A stretch of DNA of 64,000 nucleotides from Fibrobacter sp. (GTDB lineage: Bacteria > Fibrobacterota > Fibrobacteria > Fibrobacterales > Fibrobacteraceae): positions 1-64,000 of the forward strand of contig JAKSIH010000010.1 of the NCBI GenBank assembly GCA_024398935.1, read 5' to 3'. The position numbers were made by a program, and so were the translations under genes. Shown piece by piece: positions 26,418 to 34,929 of the stretch; the stretch's first letter is position 1, and each line of letters begins with the position of its first letter. The notes below the pieces were generated by a model. That model saw only the letters and a list, made by a program, of their open reading frames with translations. It was not told the DNA's origin and ran no database searches.

Positions 26418-26992
26418 TTCTTGAACCTCACGTAAAGGCCTTCTACTTCAGATCTAAAGGACTTCATCATAGTGAGGCCATCAAGACTATCATCATAGTA
26501 CTCCACTTCTAACGCATCAGGGGCTTTTGCGTCAGAATTACCCATGTCAGAGGTAATCTGAATATAATTCGACGGATCAGCAACAACTATAACCAGGAAC
26601 TTATATTCATTTGAAACAGGAACGAAAAAACGAATCAAGTAATCCAAAACCAGTTTTCCATTTTTCTTCGTCGCCTGAAAATTTTCAACATTCAATGCAG
26701 GCAAAAATTTAGTTCCACTCAAAACATAGTTGTAATAATTCTGCTTGGCAAGAGGATCCAAAGTGGCTTCCTTCAACGATTCCAATTCTTTTTTAGACAG
26801 CAAGCCATCACCATTAGCGTCGGCAGCGGCGAACATGGAAGTGCCGTAAATTTCGTCATATTCCCAATGGTTTTGAACACCGATAAACCCTGTCTCGTCA
26901 AACACCGCCTGGACAGTCACATCCGCAAACACATGCGGGTGCGCCCAGGACATGGTGGCCATCATAAGCAGGGATACGAAAAAAAGTCTCAT
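26414..26992 (-). CDS. DUF1007 family periplasmic protein, EF-hand-like insert
   Basis: The 192-residue protein has a signal peptide ending at SWA, followed by HPHVFADV, the hallmark start of DUF1007 proteins and a likely metal ligand. These are commonly encoded next to NicO transporters, as here, and are thought to deliver or bind Ni/Co. Residues near 57-69 read DANGDGLLSKKELE, a good match to an EF-hand calcium loop (D-x-N-x-D-G-x-L-x-x-x-E). The C-terminal DSLDGL and KSFRSEVEGLYVRF strands fit the family. It is the first gene of a two-gene operon. Confidence 0.88.
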   Translation of the reverse strand: MRLFFVSLLMMATMSWAHPHVFADVTVQAVFDETGFIGVQNHWEYDEIYGTSMFAAADANGDGLLSKKELESLKEATLDPLAKQNYYNYVLSGTKFLPALNVENFQATKKNGKLVLDYLIRFFVPVSNEYKFLVIVVADPSNYIQITSDMGNSDAKAPDALEVEYYDDSLDGLTMMKSFRSEVEGLYVRFKK

Positions 26993-27007
26993 CGCAAGTC
27001 AATATAT

Positions 27008-27042
27008 AAAAAGTCCCGTCCACGGAAAAATCCGGGGCGGGA
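27008..27042 (-). terminator. Terminator of the porin gene
   Basis: TCCCG at 27014 pairs with CGGGA at 27038-27042. The helix extends through TCC/GGG and, past a bulged A, CGG/CCG. On the minus strand it runs into CTTTTTATAT. It lies between the porin stop (27102) and the DUF1007 start (26992). Confidence 0.75.
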
Positions 27043-27101
27043 AACCCATCCAGCTTTATGAGGTAACGTTTATAAGCTGGCGGAGGTTTTATGGCATATT
27101 T

Positions 27102-28235
27102 TTAGAAGGCGAAAACGGTTTCCAGTCCAAGGTTCAGGCCCACGTCATCGTTATCGCCGTAATCGTCACCCAGCGGCACATTGACCATGGCAAAACCGGT
27201 AATTTCCAGACCTTCCACCGGAGCGAAGTACAGGCGGGCACCAGCGGCAAAAGATTCCAGTTCATCATCGCTGTCCAAAGTATTAGTATGGTACTCCAGA
27301 GGGATGCCAAGAGTCAGTGATCCAGTGAGATTCATGCTGGGTTCCACATAGGCAAACATGTATTCCGGAATTTCCTCGCCATGATCGATGGGAGCGTCAT
27401 CATCCATGATTGCATAGAACGCGGACGCCTTGATATTGAAGCCACCCACCTCGAAAGAGGGTTCCACCAGGAAGGCATGAGTTGCGCCCGGTTCATCTTC
27501 TCCGAGGGCATCGGCATGGAGACCATAAACCGCATGGAAACCGAAACCACCAAACTTCAGGTTTGCATCCAAGCCCGCGTGAAGTTCATTATGCTTTGGT
27601 TCCTGATAGGACTTGTAATCCACATAGGGGCGAACCGTGTGTTCGCCTAAGCCCAATTCATAGGCCAAGTGAGCGTTGTATGCAATGCCTACACACGTTT
27701 GTTCACCATCTTCTTCAACGCATACTTGATTGTCGTTGTCGCCGCGACCAAAGCCAAGGCCAAAAACAAAGCCATTATAGTCAACTTCAACTCCTCGGAT
27801 GTCGTGTTCAGCCATACCTGCAGCATTATCCGCAGGATCATCATAGCCATAATAGTTCTGGAATGCGCCTTCGGAGAAGGTCAAGTCGCCAGCCTTAACC
27901 ACAAAGTTTTCGCTCTTGGTATACTGAACGAAAGCGCCGTTATAGATTGCCGCAGGATCAGTGGTTTCGCCATCGGCTTCCAGCTGGACTTCTGCAGACC
28001 ATTGATCATTGAACTTTACTGCGAAATTCAAATCAAAGGTGGAGGCGTAGCTATGGGTAACTTCATCGTCGTTGATAAGGTCTCCAGTGTAAGCGTCAAA
28101 TTCCACTTCACCAGAAATTGCGACTTCAGGACCCTTGGATTCTGCAGCGGATTCAGCGGAAGCGGCTTCTTCCGCAAAAGCATTTGCAGCAAGGAGGGAG
28201 GCGGTCATTAAACCGAATGCAATATTGTATTTCAT
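27102..28235 (-). CDS. Outer-membrane porin-like beta-barrel protein
   Basis: The start is ATG 28235, preceded by AAAGGAAAAA, giving a 377-residue precursor with signal peptide MKYNIAFGLMTASLLAANAFA. The mature protein alternates short amphipathic strands with acidic loops and ends in ETVFAF, a terminal aromatic residue typical of barrel assembly signals. Loops are rich in Asp/Glu (for example DNDNQ and DDDAP), which would favour cations. It is likely a channel for small solutes. Its upstream region carries palindromes like those before the dtxR-feo operon, and it lies directly downstream of feoB. A metal-related role is therefore reasonable but unproven. Confidence 0.8.
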   Translation of the reverse strand: MKYNIAFGLMTASLLAANAFAEEAASAESAAESKGPEVAISGEVEFDAYTGDLINDDEVTHSYASTFDLNFAVKFNDQWSAEVQLEADGETTDPAAIYNGAFVQYTKSENFVVKAGDLTFSEGAFQNYYGYDDPADNAAGMAEHDIRGVEVDYNGFVFGLGFGRGDNDNQVCVEEDGEQTCVGIAYNAHLAYELGLGEHTVRPYVDYKSYQEPKHNELHAGLDANLKFGGFGFHAVYGLHADALGEDEPGATHAFLVEPSFEVGGFNIKASAFYAIMDDDAPIDHGEEIPEYMFAYVEPSMNLTGSLTLGIPLEYHTNTLDSDDELESFAAGARLYFAPVEGLEITGFAMVNVPLGDDYGDNDDVGLNLGLETVFAF

Positions 28236-28326
28236 TGTTTTTCCTTTTTTTCTTTTGTTATAAACTTTAGAGGCTGTGCCGGGCATTGCCATCATCTAAT
28301 GGATAATCGCCGCGCAGCTATTTTTT

Positions 28327-28357
28327 AGTTTAGGTAAACTTTATTAGACTAGACTAA
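28327..28357. promoter_or_regulatory. Two DtxR-like operator palindromes upstream of the porin
   Basis: AGTTTAGGTAAACT (28327-28340) is a 6-2-6 palindrome. TTAGACTAGACTAA (28344-28357) is near-palindromic around CTAG. Both share the TTAG/CTAA and AGTT/AACT core of the repeats before the dtxR gene near 32189-32246. They lie about 95-120 nt upstream of the porin start. Binding of the local DtxR-family repressor is inferred. Confidence 0.5.
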
Positions 28358-28375
28358 CTACGAGTTTGTAAATTA

Positions 28376-28407
28376 GGGCCGTTGGAGGAGACACGTTCCA
28401 ACGGCCC
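28376..28407 (-). terminator. Hairpin downstream of feoB
   Basis: GGGCCGTTGGA (28376-28386) pairs perfectly with TCCAACGGCCC (28397-28407) over 11 bp. No long T tract follows on either strand, so it may be a terminator or an mRNA-stabilising 3' end for the feo transcript. Confidence 0.55.
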
Positions 28408-28436
28408 CGATTTACGTTTTTGAATTAAGAAATCTG

Positions 28437-28478
28437 CTAGATTCTTCGACTCCGCTTGCGCTGCGCTCAGAATGACAC
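28437..28478. repeat. Dispersed intergenic repeat of the TCATTCTGAGCGCAGCG type
   Basis: On the minus strand this reads GTGTCATTCTGAGCGCAGCG, then continues to GAAGAATCTAG. It resembles the repeat units clustered at 36718-37302 (GTCATCCTGGAGGGAGCGCAG...GGATCC). It sits just behind the feoB stop. Confidence 0.55.
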
Positions 28479-28485
28479 GCGGGTA

Positions 28486-31425
28486 TTAATCCTCAAATCT
28501 TTTCTCCTTATTGGCCTTCATGCCGAAGAGCTTCAGGAAAATTCCAGTACCGATAAGAACGATTACCGCAGTCACAATCCAGCCGGTGCTACCGCCCACA
28601 GGAATCTGGTAGAGAAGTACGGCAATGGCCCAAGCAAGGATTGTCTGAACAGTCGCCATCAGCACGCCAAGACCCAGGCCGATTTCGCGAACCACAACGC
28701 CCATGGCAGCCAAGCAAGGCACGTACAGCAAGATAAATACCAGGAAGGCAAACACCTGCCAGTTGAACCCGTCGTGACCGCCGTTATGGAAGTAGGAGCG
28801 AAGGTTGGCGTAGATATCGGCAGTTTCGCTGAGGTCGCCTTCTTCAAGAGCGCCCATAGCATCTTCATCAAGTTCAATGCCGGCAGCAGCAAGCTTTGCA
28901 AAGACTTCTTCACGGGTCTTTTCGTCACCTTCTTCTTCGCCGAAGGTTTCGATAGCGGCGTATTCCTCGCAAGTCAAAACCTTTGCTTCCTGAATTTTAT
29001 CCAAGGTTTCCTTCTTCAGTTCTGCAGCGCTTTGGGCTTCAAGTTCGCCAGAGGTTCCCAGGATGTCCGTAAGAGAGCCAAAGACTTCGCTGAGGTTTGC
29101 AGGGATAGAAGAGACTGCTTCAATGAATGCAGCCTTGAGATCAGGAGCACCATCTTCCTCTTCTTCTGCAGGGCATTCGTCAACACCTGCGATGAGAGGC
29201 TTTTCTTCAGCAGCGGGTTCTGCAACGGGTTCGGCGGCGGCGGTTTCAACAGCAGCTTCAGCAGTAGCACTATCAGCGACAGGTGCAACAGCGGAGTCAG
29301 TAGCAGCGATGGTTTCAGCAGCAGTTTCTGCAACCGGTGCTGCGCTATCAGCAGCGGCAACGGGGACACTTTCCGGAGCCGGAGCTTCAGCGGCAGGAAC
29401 TTCAGCCTTGACTTCTTCTGCAGCAGGTGCTGCGGCAGCTTCAGCCTTAGAAGCTTCCACCGCTTCACTCTTCGGAGCCATGGAGTACAGAGAGTTCATA
29501 GTGCCGATGACAGCTTCCTTAGCCAGCAATCCGGTAAAGAGGGAAACGGAGGCCGGCCAGTTATCTTCTTCGACACCAAAGGGTTCAAACACAGGGGTAA
29601 TGGCCTTGCCGATTACTGAAAGGAGACTATTTTCGGAGTCACCATTACCGGTTGTAAATTCGCTTTCAGTCACAATCTTGGATTCGTCCACAACGAAGCC
29701 TTCAGGAAGGGCAACTTCTTCAGTCTTTCCTTCTTCAGTTTCCTTCACCATGGAGTAGCCTTCTTCGGTCTTAACGATTTCAGTCTTTTTGCCGTCAATG
29801 TCTGTATAGAGCTTATCAACGATACCAAAGGCATTGAGGAAGCCGAGAATAGCCACGGCAACAGTAATCACCTTACCAGCGCGAATCACATAGTCCTTCA
29901 GCTTGAGCCAGGAGTGGATCAGAAGGGACTTGATTTTCGGGAAATGGTAATTGGGAAGTTCCATCACAAAGTTGCTGGATTGACCCATGAAGAGAGACTT
30001 CTTCAGGAACAAGCCGTAAGCGATTGCGAAGACAACGCCTGCCAAATAGAGGGCGAACACAACAGTACCAGCCTGAGTGCCAAAGAATGCAGCAGCGAAC
30101 AATGCATACACCGGAAGGCGAGCGCCGCAGCTCATGAAGGGAACCAGGAAGATAGTGAGGAAGCGTTCACGCTTGCTTTCAAGAACGCGAGAACCCATAA
30201 TACCCGGAACGCCGCAACCGAAGCCCACCATCATGGGAACAAAGGCACGACCCGGCAAGCCCAGGAATCGCATAAAGCGGTCTGCCACGAAGGCGGCGCG
30301 AGCCATGTAACCAGAGTCTTCCAAGAAGGTAAGGCAGAGGAACATGAAGAAGATCACCGGAATAAAGGTAGACACAGTCTGAATACCAGCGCCAACACCA
30401 TCGGCAAGAACTGCAGAAATCCAAGCGGGTGCTCCGATTACATCAGTGAGCAAGTAGCCGAGGCCGTCTACAAAAACAGCACCAAAGAGAATATCAAAGA
30501 AGTCGATGAATGCGCTACCGATAGTCACTGCAACCCAGAACACCAGGTACATGATTAGCAAGAAAATCGGCAAGGCGAGCCAACGATTCAAAAGGATGGA
30601 ATCAAGCTTGTCGGAGAATGTCTTTTTGCTGCGATCACCAACAAGAACTTCGCCAGCAATTTCGTGAGCCATGCTGTAGCGGGCATCGGCCATGACGAAT
30701 TCAGATTCCTCACCCAGCTTTGCAGTAATTTCCTCGCGATTCAACTTGACGCCGGCTGCTGCAAACTTGTCGGCGTAGCTGCTGCTATTGCCAAGGTACA
30801 TGAGGGAAACCCAACGGGAATCCGCATCCAGCATCTTGGCTACAGGAGCCACCACAGGTTCCAATTCCTTCACCACAGATTCAACCTTTTCGCTGTAGGT
30901 CAATTCCACAGGCACCTGAATCTGGCTGGAGATGACGTGAGCCATCTGGCTAATGAAATTGGTAATGCTCTTTTCGCTTACTGCAGAAAGAGGAACTGCA
31001 GGGACACCAAAGCGTTTTGAAAGAGCTTCAAGATCAATATGAAGGCCACGTTTTTCCGCAATATCCATCATGTTCACCGCAATGACCATGGGCTGGCGCA
31101 AGTCCACCAGCTGGGTGGTCAAGAACATATTGCGTTCGATGTTGGTGGCATCCACGATATTAATAATCAGGTTGGCTTCGCGAGTGAGGAGGAAGTCAAC
31201 AGCCGCACGCTCATCTTCGGAGTTGGCGAAGATGGCGTAAGTACCGGGAAGGTCCACCACGCGAATGTGGCGAGCGCCCAGATCAAAATAACCTTCCTTC
31301 TTTTCGACAGTGACGCCAGGCCAGTTACCTACACTCTGGCGGGAGCCCGTAAGGGCATTAAATAAAGCAGTCTTACCGCAGTTTGGGTTACCTGCTATAG
31401 CAATAGTAAACGGTTTCGGGGACAT
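28486..31425 (-). CDS. feoB: Ferrous iron transport protein B with long low-complexity insert
   Basis: The 979-residue inner-membrane protein imports Fe(II). The N-terminal G domain has G1 GNPNCGKT (12-19), DLPGTYA as G3 and NMMD as G4, followed by the helical GDI-like region. Core membrane segments carry FGCGVPGIMGSR and FMSCGARLPVYALF, as in FeoB. It is over 200 residues longer than the usual 700-770. Extra sequence lies near residues 530-600 (acidic and Lys-rich) and, after LLAKEAVIGTMNSLY, near 655-745 (almost only Ala, Glu, Pro, Val, Ser). A further acidic region follows to about 880, before the last helices. It is transcribed with feoA and a DtxR-family regulator upstream. Confidence 0.95.
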   Translation of the reverse strand: MSPKPFTIAIAGNPNCGKTALFNALTGSRQSVGNWPGVTVEKKEGYFDLGARHIRVVDLPGTYAIFANSEDERAAVDFLLTREANLIINIVDATNIERNMFLTTQLVDLRQPMVIAVNMMDIAEKRGLHIDLEALSKRFGVPAVPLSAVSEKSITNFISQMAHVISSQIQVPVELTYSEKVESVVKELEPVVAPVAKMLDADSRWVSLMYLGNSSSYADKFAAAGVKLNREEITAKLGEESEFVMADARYSMAHEIAGEVLVGDRSKKTFSDKLDSILLNRWLALPIFLLIMYLVFWVAVTIGSAFIDFFDILFGAVFVDGLGYLLTDVIGAPAWISAVLADGVGAGIQTVSTFIPVIFFMFLCLTFLEDSGYMARAAFVADRFMRFLGLPGRAFVPMMVGFGCGVPGIMGSRVLESKRERFLTIFLVPFMSCGARLPVYALFAAAFFGTQAGTVVFALYLAGVVFAIAYGLFLKKSLFMGQSSNFVMELPNYHFPKIKSLLIHSWLKLKDYVIRAGKVITVAVAILGFLNAFGIVDKLYTDIDGKKTEIVKTEEGYSMVKETEEGKTEEVALPEGFVVDESKIVTESEFTTGNGDSENSLLSVIGKAITPVFEPFGVEEDNWPASVSLFTGLLAKEAVIGTMNSLYSMAPKSEAVEASKAEAAAAPAAEEVKAEVPAAEAPAPESVPVAAADSAAPVAETAAETIAATDSAVAPVADSATAEAAVETAAAEPVAEPAAEEKPLIAGVDECPAEEEEDGAPDLKAAFIEAVSSIPANLSEVFGSLTDILGTSGELEAQSAAELKKETLDKIQEAKVLTCEEYAAIETFGEEEGDEKTREEVFAKLAAAGIELDEDAMGALEEGDLSETADIYANLRSYFHNGGHDGFNWQVFAFLVFILLYVPCLAAMGVVVREIGLGLGVLMATVQTILAWAIAVLLYQIPVGGSTGWIVTAVIVLIGTGIFLKLFGMKANKEKRFED

Positions 31426-31449
31426 TTCAAATTCTCTTCTAAATTTCCA

Positions 31450-31734
31450 CTAGATTCTCTTCAGATTCAGTACATTTCCCTCTTCACGACGGAGGGACAG
31501 ACGATAACTCAAGACACTCACTTCGATGGGATCACCAAGGGGAGCCACCTGCATCACTTCCATGGTGACGCCTCGGACAAGGCCCATGGACAAGAGCTTG
31601 GACTTGTATCGGGCATCGCCATCGTTGTAGCCAACGATTTCCACCTTGTCGCCCTTCTTCAGTTCAGAAAATTTCGGTTCGGCATTCCACTTCTTGGCTT
31701 TACCGGAGCCGCCACATCCACAATTACAGCTCAT
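31450..31734 (-). CDS. feoA: FeoA family protein with Cys-rich N-terminus
   Basis: The start at 31734 gives a 94-residue protein, preceded by AAGGGGAAGAAGA. The frame is open for 17 further codons, but that extension lies inside the upstream gene. The SH3-like FeoA core is clear: KKGDKVEIVGYND, SKLLSMGLVRGVTMEVMQ and DPIEVSVLSYRLSLRREEG. FeoA binds FeoB and supports Fe(II) uptake. The N-terminus MSCNCGCGGSGKAKK is unusual: three Cys in five residues could bind metal, or a Fe-S centre as in FeoC-like proteins. It overlaps the dtxR-like gene by 11 nt. Confidence 0.92.
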   Translation of the reverse strand: MSCNCGCGGSGKAKKWNAEPKFSELKKGDKVEIVGYNDGDARYKSKLLSMGLVRGVTMEVMQVAPLGDPIEVSVLSYRLSLRREEGNVLNLKRI

Positions 31735-32164
31735 TCTTCTTCCCCTTCGCCACCTTAAGTTTCTTGACCGTGGTGATTTCAGCATCAGCGGGTTTCATGA
31801 AGTCCTCGATCTTGGAGAGGGTTTCTGCAGAAAGGATGTGTTCCATGCTGCAGGCGTCCTTGTCGGCCACCGCTTCGGAAACCCCCAAGCGAATGAGAAA
31901 GCCCTTCAGCAAAATGTGGCGGTTCAGCACTTCGTTGGCAGCCATGCGTCCTGCTTCGGTGAGTTCCACGCCACTGTACGGTTCTTGAGTGACCAAACCC
32001 AGCTTTTTCAGCTCCAGGATGGCCTTTGCCACAGAAGGCATTTTCACCTGCAGGGCGGCGGCAATATCCTTGACGCGGGCGATCCCGTGGGCCAGGCGAA
32101 GCATGTGAACCATTTCCAGGTAATCTTCAAGGCTCTGGCTCAATTTTACGTGTTCGTTTTCCAT
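31724..32164 (-). CDS. DtxR/MntR-family metal-dependent regulator
   Basis: The 146-residue cytosolic DNA-binding protein begins with a winged helix (SLEDYLEMVHML, RVKDIAAALQVKMPSVAKAILELKKLGLV). The dimerisation and metal-binding part follows (NRHILLKGFLIRLGV, DACSMEHILSAETL). Cys and His/Glu of CSMEH match the primary metal-site region of DtxR-family repressors. The C-terminal SH3-like domain of DtxR/IdeR is missing, as in MntR. It heads the feoA-feoB operon, so it most likely represses Fe(II) uptake when metal is ample. Mn(II) response cannot be excluded. Its own promoter carries a palindrome, which suggests autoregulation. Confidence 0.92.
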   Translation of the reverse strand: MENEHVKLSQSLEDYLEMVHMLRLAHGIARVKDIAAALQVKMPSVAKAILELKKLGLVTQEPYSGVELTEAGRMAANEVLNRHILLKGFLIRLGVSEAVADKDACSMEHILSAETLSKIEDFMKPADAEITTVKKLKVAKGKKNEL

Positions 32165-32188
32165 TGTATTTACCTTTTTCAGCTTTTT

Positions 32189-32250
32189 GTTAGTTTTACC
32201 TAACTATTTTAGACGCGGCAAATTATACTAATCTAACTTTAGTTAGTCAA
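32189..32250 (-). promoter_or_regulatory. Promoter and operators of the dtxR-feoA-feoB operon
   Basis: On the minus strand a -35 TTGACT (32245-32250) and a -10 TATAAT (32222-32227) are separated by exactly 17 nt. The palindrome CTAACTTTAGTTAG (32233-32246) overlaps the spacer and the -35. A second inverted repeat, GTTAG-N6-CTAAC (32189-32204), lies downstream of the expected transcription start. A repressor bound there would block RNA polymerase. Confidence 0.8.
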
Positions 32251-32423
32251 GGGTAAGTTTCAAAAAAAGTTTACTTTGGCTAATTATTTTTCAGCAATTC
32301 TCCCCATGCTATGAGAAAAAGGACTTTTTCTTCCGGAAATCGAGCACCTTCTCCCCATCCTTTACTATTTTATGCTTACATCAACTGATATTTTCCTATT
32401 CAGGCACTAGCCTAGGTAAAATC

Positions 32424-33293
32424 ATGAAAAAACTTTTTGCAACAGTCGCATCCCTTATTTTAGTGACCACCATCTCCTTCGCACAAGACGATAACTGGGA
32501 CGCCACCCAATACGCCGAAGACGTATCCGACAATCCCGAGGCAACTGCCGAAATTCAGGAAAGTGCTCCTGCAGAATCCCAGGAAACAACGGAAGTTTCC
32601 CAATCAACCGAAGAAAAAGCCCCTGCAAAGGAAATTGCCGATGTACCGGCCAGTGTCCAGAGCGAGGAATCCGTTCAGGAAGACTACACCGCTCCCGCAA
32701 AAAAGGAATCCCGTCTTGGCGTAGGCATCAAGGTCGCCTTCGATTACGGCAGCATCTACGGTTTTGAAGAAGATGACGACGACGTGGATGGAAATCCTTC
32801 CGGCTTCGGTTTTGACGCAGGTCTCATGTTCAAGCTACAACTGGTCCAAAACTTCGCCTTCGCACCGGAAATCAATTTTGCCTACATGAAGACCACCCAC
32901 GAATATCTTAAGGCAGAGCGTTCCTACACCCGCATGGACCTGGAAATTCCCCTGCTGGTTCGTGGAAGCATGGATCGTTTCTATGTAACATTCGGCCCTC
33001 AGTTCAACCTGAACCTGGGCGACAAAACAAAGATCAGCGGTAGCAAGTACGAACTGGTGGAACAGATCGAACAGAGTTTCATTGATTTCGGCATTGCCGC
33101 TGGCGCCGGCGTAAACATTGTAGACAAACTCTATTTTGACATTCGTTGCTACATGGGTCTTACGGAGCTTTTCCCGGACGTCACCTACATTGGCGACCCG
33201 GATGTAGACATGACCAAGAACTGGTCCATGATCGACATGGCTGGCGCCAAGATGCTTAAGTTCAAGGCCGGTATCAGCTACTGGTTCATCTAA
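32424..33293 (+). CDS. Outer-membrane beta-barrel family protein
   Basis: The 289-residue precursor has signal peptide MKKLFATVASLILVTTISFAQ. A Glu/Ser/Thr/Pro-rich linker follows (about 22-95). The C-terminal domain of about 190 residues has the alternating strand pattern of an 8-stranded barrel: GVGIKVAFDYGSIYG, FAPEINFAYMKT, FYVTFGPQFNLNLG and a final FKAGISYWFI. This matches OmpA-like or porin-family barrels, and the aromatic last residues fit barrel insertion. The acidic linker would project into the periplasm. Ligand and function are unknown. nnr follows 19 nt downstream. Confidence 0.8.
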   Translation: MKKLFATVASLILVTTISFAQDDNWDATQYAEDVSDNPEATAEIQESAPAESQETTEVSQSTEEKAPAKEIADVPASVQSEESVQEDYTAPAKKESRLGVGIKVAFDYGSIYGFEEDDDDVDGNPSGFGFDAGLMFKLQLVQNFAFAPEINFAYMKTTHEYLKAERSYTRMDLEIPLLVRGSMDRFYVTFGPQFNLNLGDKTKISGSKYELVEQIEQSFIDFGIAAGAGVNIVDKLYFDIRCYMGLTELFPDVTYIGDPDVDMTKNWSMIDMAGAKMLKFKAGISYWFI

Positions 33294-33312
33294 AAAAATT
33301 GCGGGGGCAATT

Positions 33313-34929
33313 ATGGGAGTTTTTGAAAGAGATCCACTCAACCAATGCACGCCCATTCTTTCGACAGAAGGAATGCGCAGCCTTGACAACGAGACAAAAT
33401 CCTACAACACCCGAAACAACGGTTTTGGCGCCCAGGCCTATTCCCTGAGCACTCCCGTCGACGCAGGTTATGTCCTCATGAAGGAAGCAGGCGAAGCTCT
33501 CTTCAACCGTGTCAAGGAAATTCTCGCCGGTGATATTTACGGTGCAACGGTCGCCATCTTTGTAGGAGGCGGCAACAACGGTGGCGACGGCCTTGTGTTG
33601 GCAAGGCGCCTTCTGGAATCGGGCACCCACTGCGTGGTCTATTCCATGGCCAAGCCGGAGACTTTCAAGAACGAGGCCAAGCTCGCTTACGAAGACCTTC
33701 TGCAAAACGGAGGCAATCTAGTCAGCGTATCCGGAGGGCTTCCGGCCCTTCCCCAGTTCAAGCTGGTGGTAGACTGCATGCTTGGAAACGGTGCATCCGG
33801 CGAACTCCGTCCGGCATTTGCCCAGGTAGTGGAAACCATCAACAGCTGGAACATTCCGGTCCTTGCGGCAGATGCCCCCACCGGTTACGATTCCTCACAA
33901 CACCGAAAGGGCGAGCCCTGCATTCACGCCACGGAAACCATGCTCTTTGGCCTCCCCCGTCTGGACGCCTACAGTCATGAGGGAGCCAGCGTTTTCGGAA
34001 AAGTGACCGTCGCCCCCCTCCACTATCCGGACGATCTCGTCTACCGCTACAGCCAGGACATCTACCTGGTTGACGAAGGCATGATTCCCCTGCTCCTGCC
34101 GAAGCGGGACGAAGCAGGAGAAAAGCGCCAGCAGGGATGCGCCATGATTGTAGCCGGTTCTGGCAACATGACCGGTGCTGCGGCCCTCTGCACCGAGGCT
34201 GCACTCCGTAGTGGCGTGGGACTTGCCACACTTGCAACCCCGAAGGCAATCCTACCCGTACTGCAGGCAAAACTTTCGGAACCCGTTTTTTGCGGTTTAG
34301 GGACTGCAGACAGCCAGCAGCTTTCCATGACCCACATCATGCAGCTGCAGGATACTGTTCGCCACCAGAACGCCATAGCTATTGGACCAGGCCTCGGAAC
34401 CGACCCCGAAACCCAGGACGCCATCCGTATTTTCCTTTCCGGAGTGACGCTACCTACGGTCATTGACGCAGACGCCATCAATGCCTGCGGGTCCTCCTTC
34501 TTCTGCATGGAAGGCAGTCACAGAAACACCATCATCACGCCTCACAAACGGGAATGGGAACGGAACTTTGGTCCCCTTCCCTCCAACGAGAACTACTATC
34601 CGGAATACTTAAAGCAGGTGGCCGACCAGTTCGGCATCGTCATCCTGCTAAAAGGCTCCCCCACCTACATCGCCACGCCAGATGGTCGCGTATTCGTAAT
34701 ACCCGCCCGCAATTCTGGACTTGCCAAGGGCGGTTCCGGGGACGTACTGACAGGAATTATCGTGGCACTCCTTGCCCAGGGATTAGGCACTGCGGAAGCC
34801 GCCGTTCTCGGCGCCCTTCTCCACCAGAAGGCTGGCCGCATCACCCGCGAACAAATGGGGGCGTTCAGCATGCTCCCCAGCGATGTCATACACAACCTGA
34901 GCAAGGCCTTCAAAAAATTTGAACCCTAG
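33313..34929 (+). CDS. nnr: Bifunctional NAD(P)H-hydrate epimerase/dehydratase
   Basis: The 538-residue cytosolic repair enzyme restores damaged hydrated NADH and NADPH. The N-terminal YjeF_N epimerase domain (about 20-230) has FVGGGNNGGDGLVLARRL and VVDCMLGNGASG. The C-terminal ADP-dependent dehydratase domain (about 260-530) has the ribokinase-like AIGPGLGT, TVIDADAIN and GLAKGGSGDVLTGIIVALL motifs. Domain order and length match the fused Nnr of E. coli type. A GCGGGGGC ribosome-binding region precedes the ATG. Its stop codon lies inside a CTAG that also provides the stop of the convergent gene. Confidence 0.95.
   Translation: MGVFERDPLNQCTPILSTEGMRSLDNETKSYNTRNNGFGAQAYSLSTPVDAGYVLMKEAGEALFNRVKEILAGDIYGATVAIFVGGGNNGGDGLVLARRLLESGTHCVVYSMAKPETFKNEAKLAYEDLLQNGGNLVSVSGGLPALPQFKLVVDCMLGNGASGELRPAFAQVVETINSWNIPVLAADAPTGYDSSQHRKGEPCIHATETMLFGLPRLDAYSHEGASVFGKVTVAPLHYPDDLVYRYSQDIYLVDEGMIPLLLPKRDEAGEKRQQGCAMIVAGSGNMTGAAALCTEAALRSGVGLATLATPKAILPVLQAKLSEPVFCGLGTADSQQLSMTHIMQLQDTVRHQNAIAIGPGLGTDPETQDAIRIFLSGVTLPTVIDADAINACGSSFFCMEGSHRNTIITPHKREWERNFGPLPSNENYYPEYLKQVADQFGIVILLKGSPTYIATPDGRVFVIPARNSGLAKGGSGDVLTGIIVALLAQGLGTAEAAVLGALLHQKAGRITREQMGAFSMLPSDVIHNLSKAFKKFEP

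Noticed and set aside
28456..29619. 387-codon plus-strand open frame with Cys/Ser/Phe repeats
   Set aside because: It is the mirror of the Ala/Glu-rich part of feoB; the low-complexity insert suppresses stops on the other strand.
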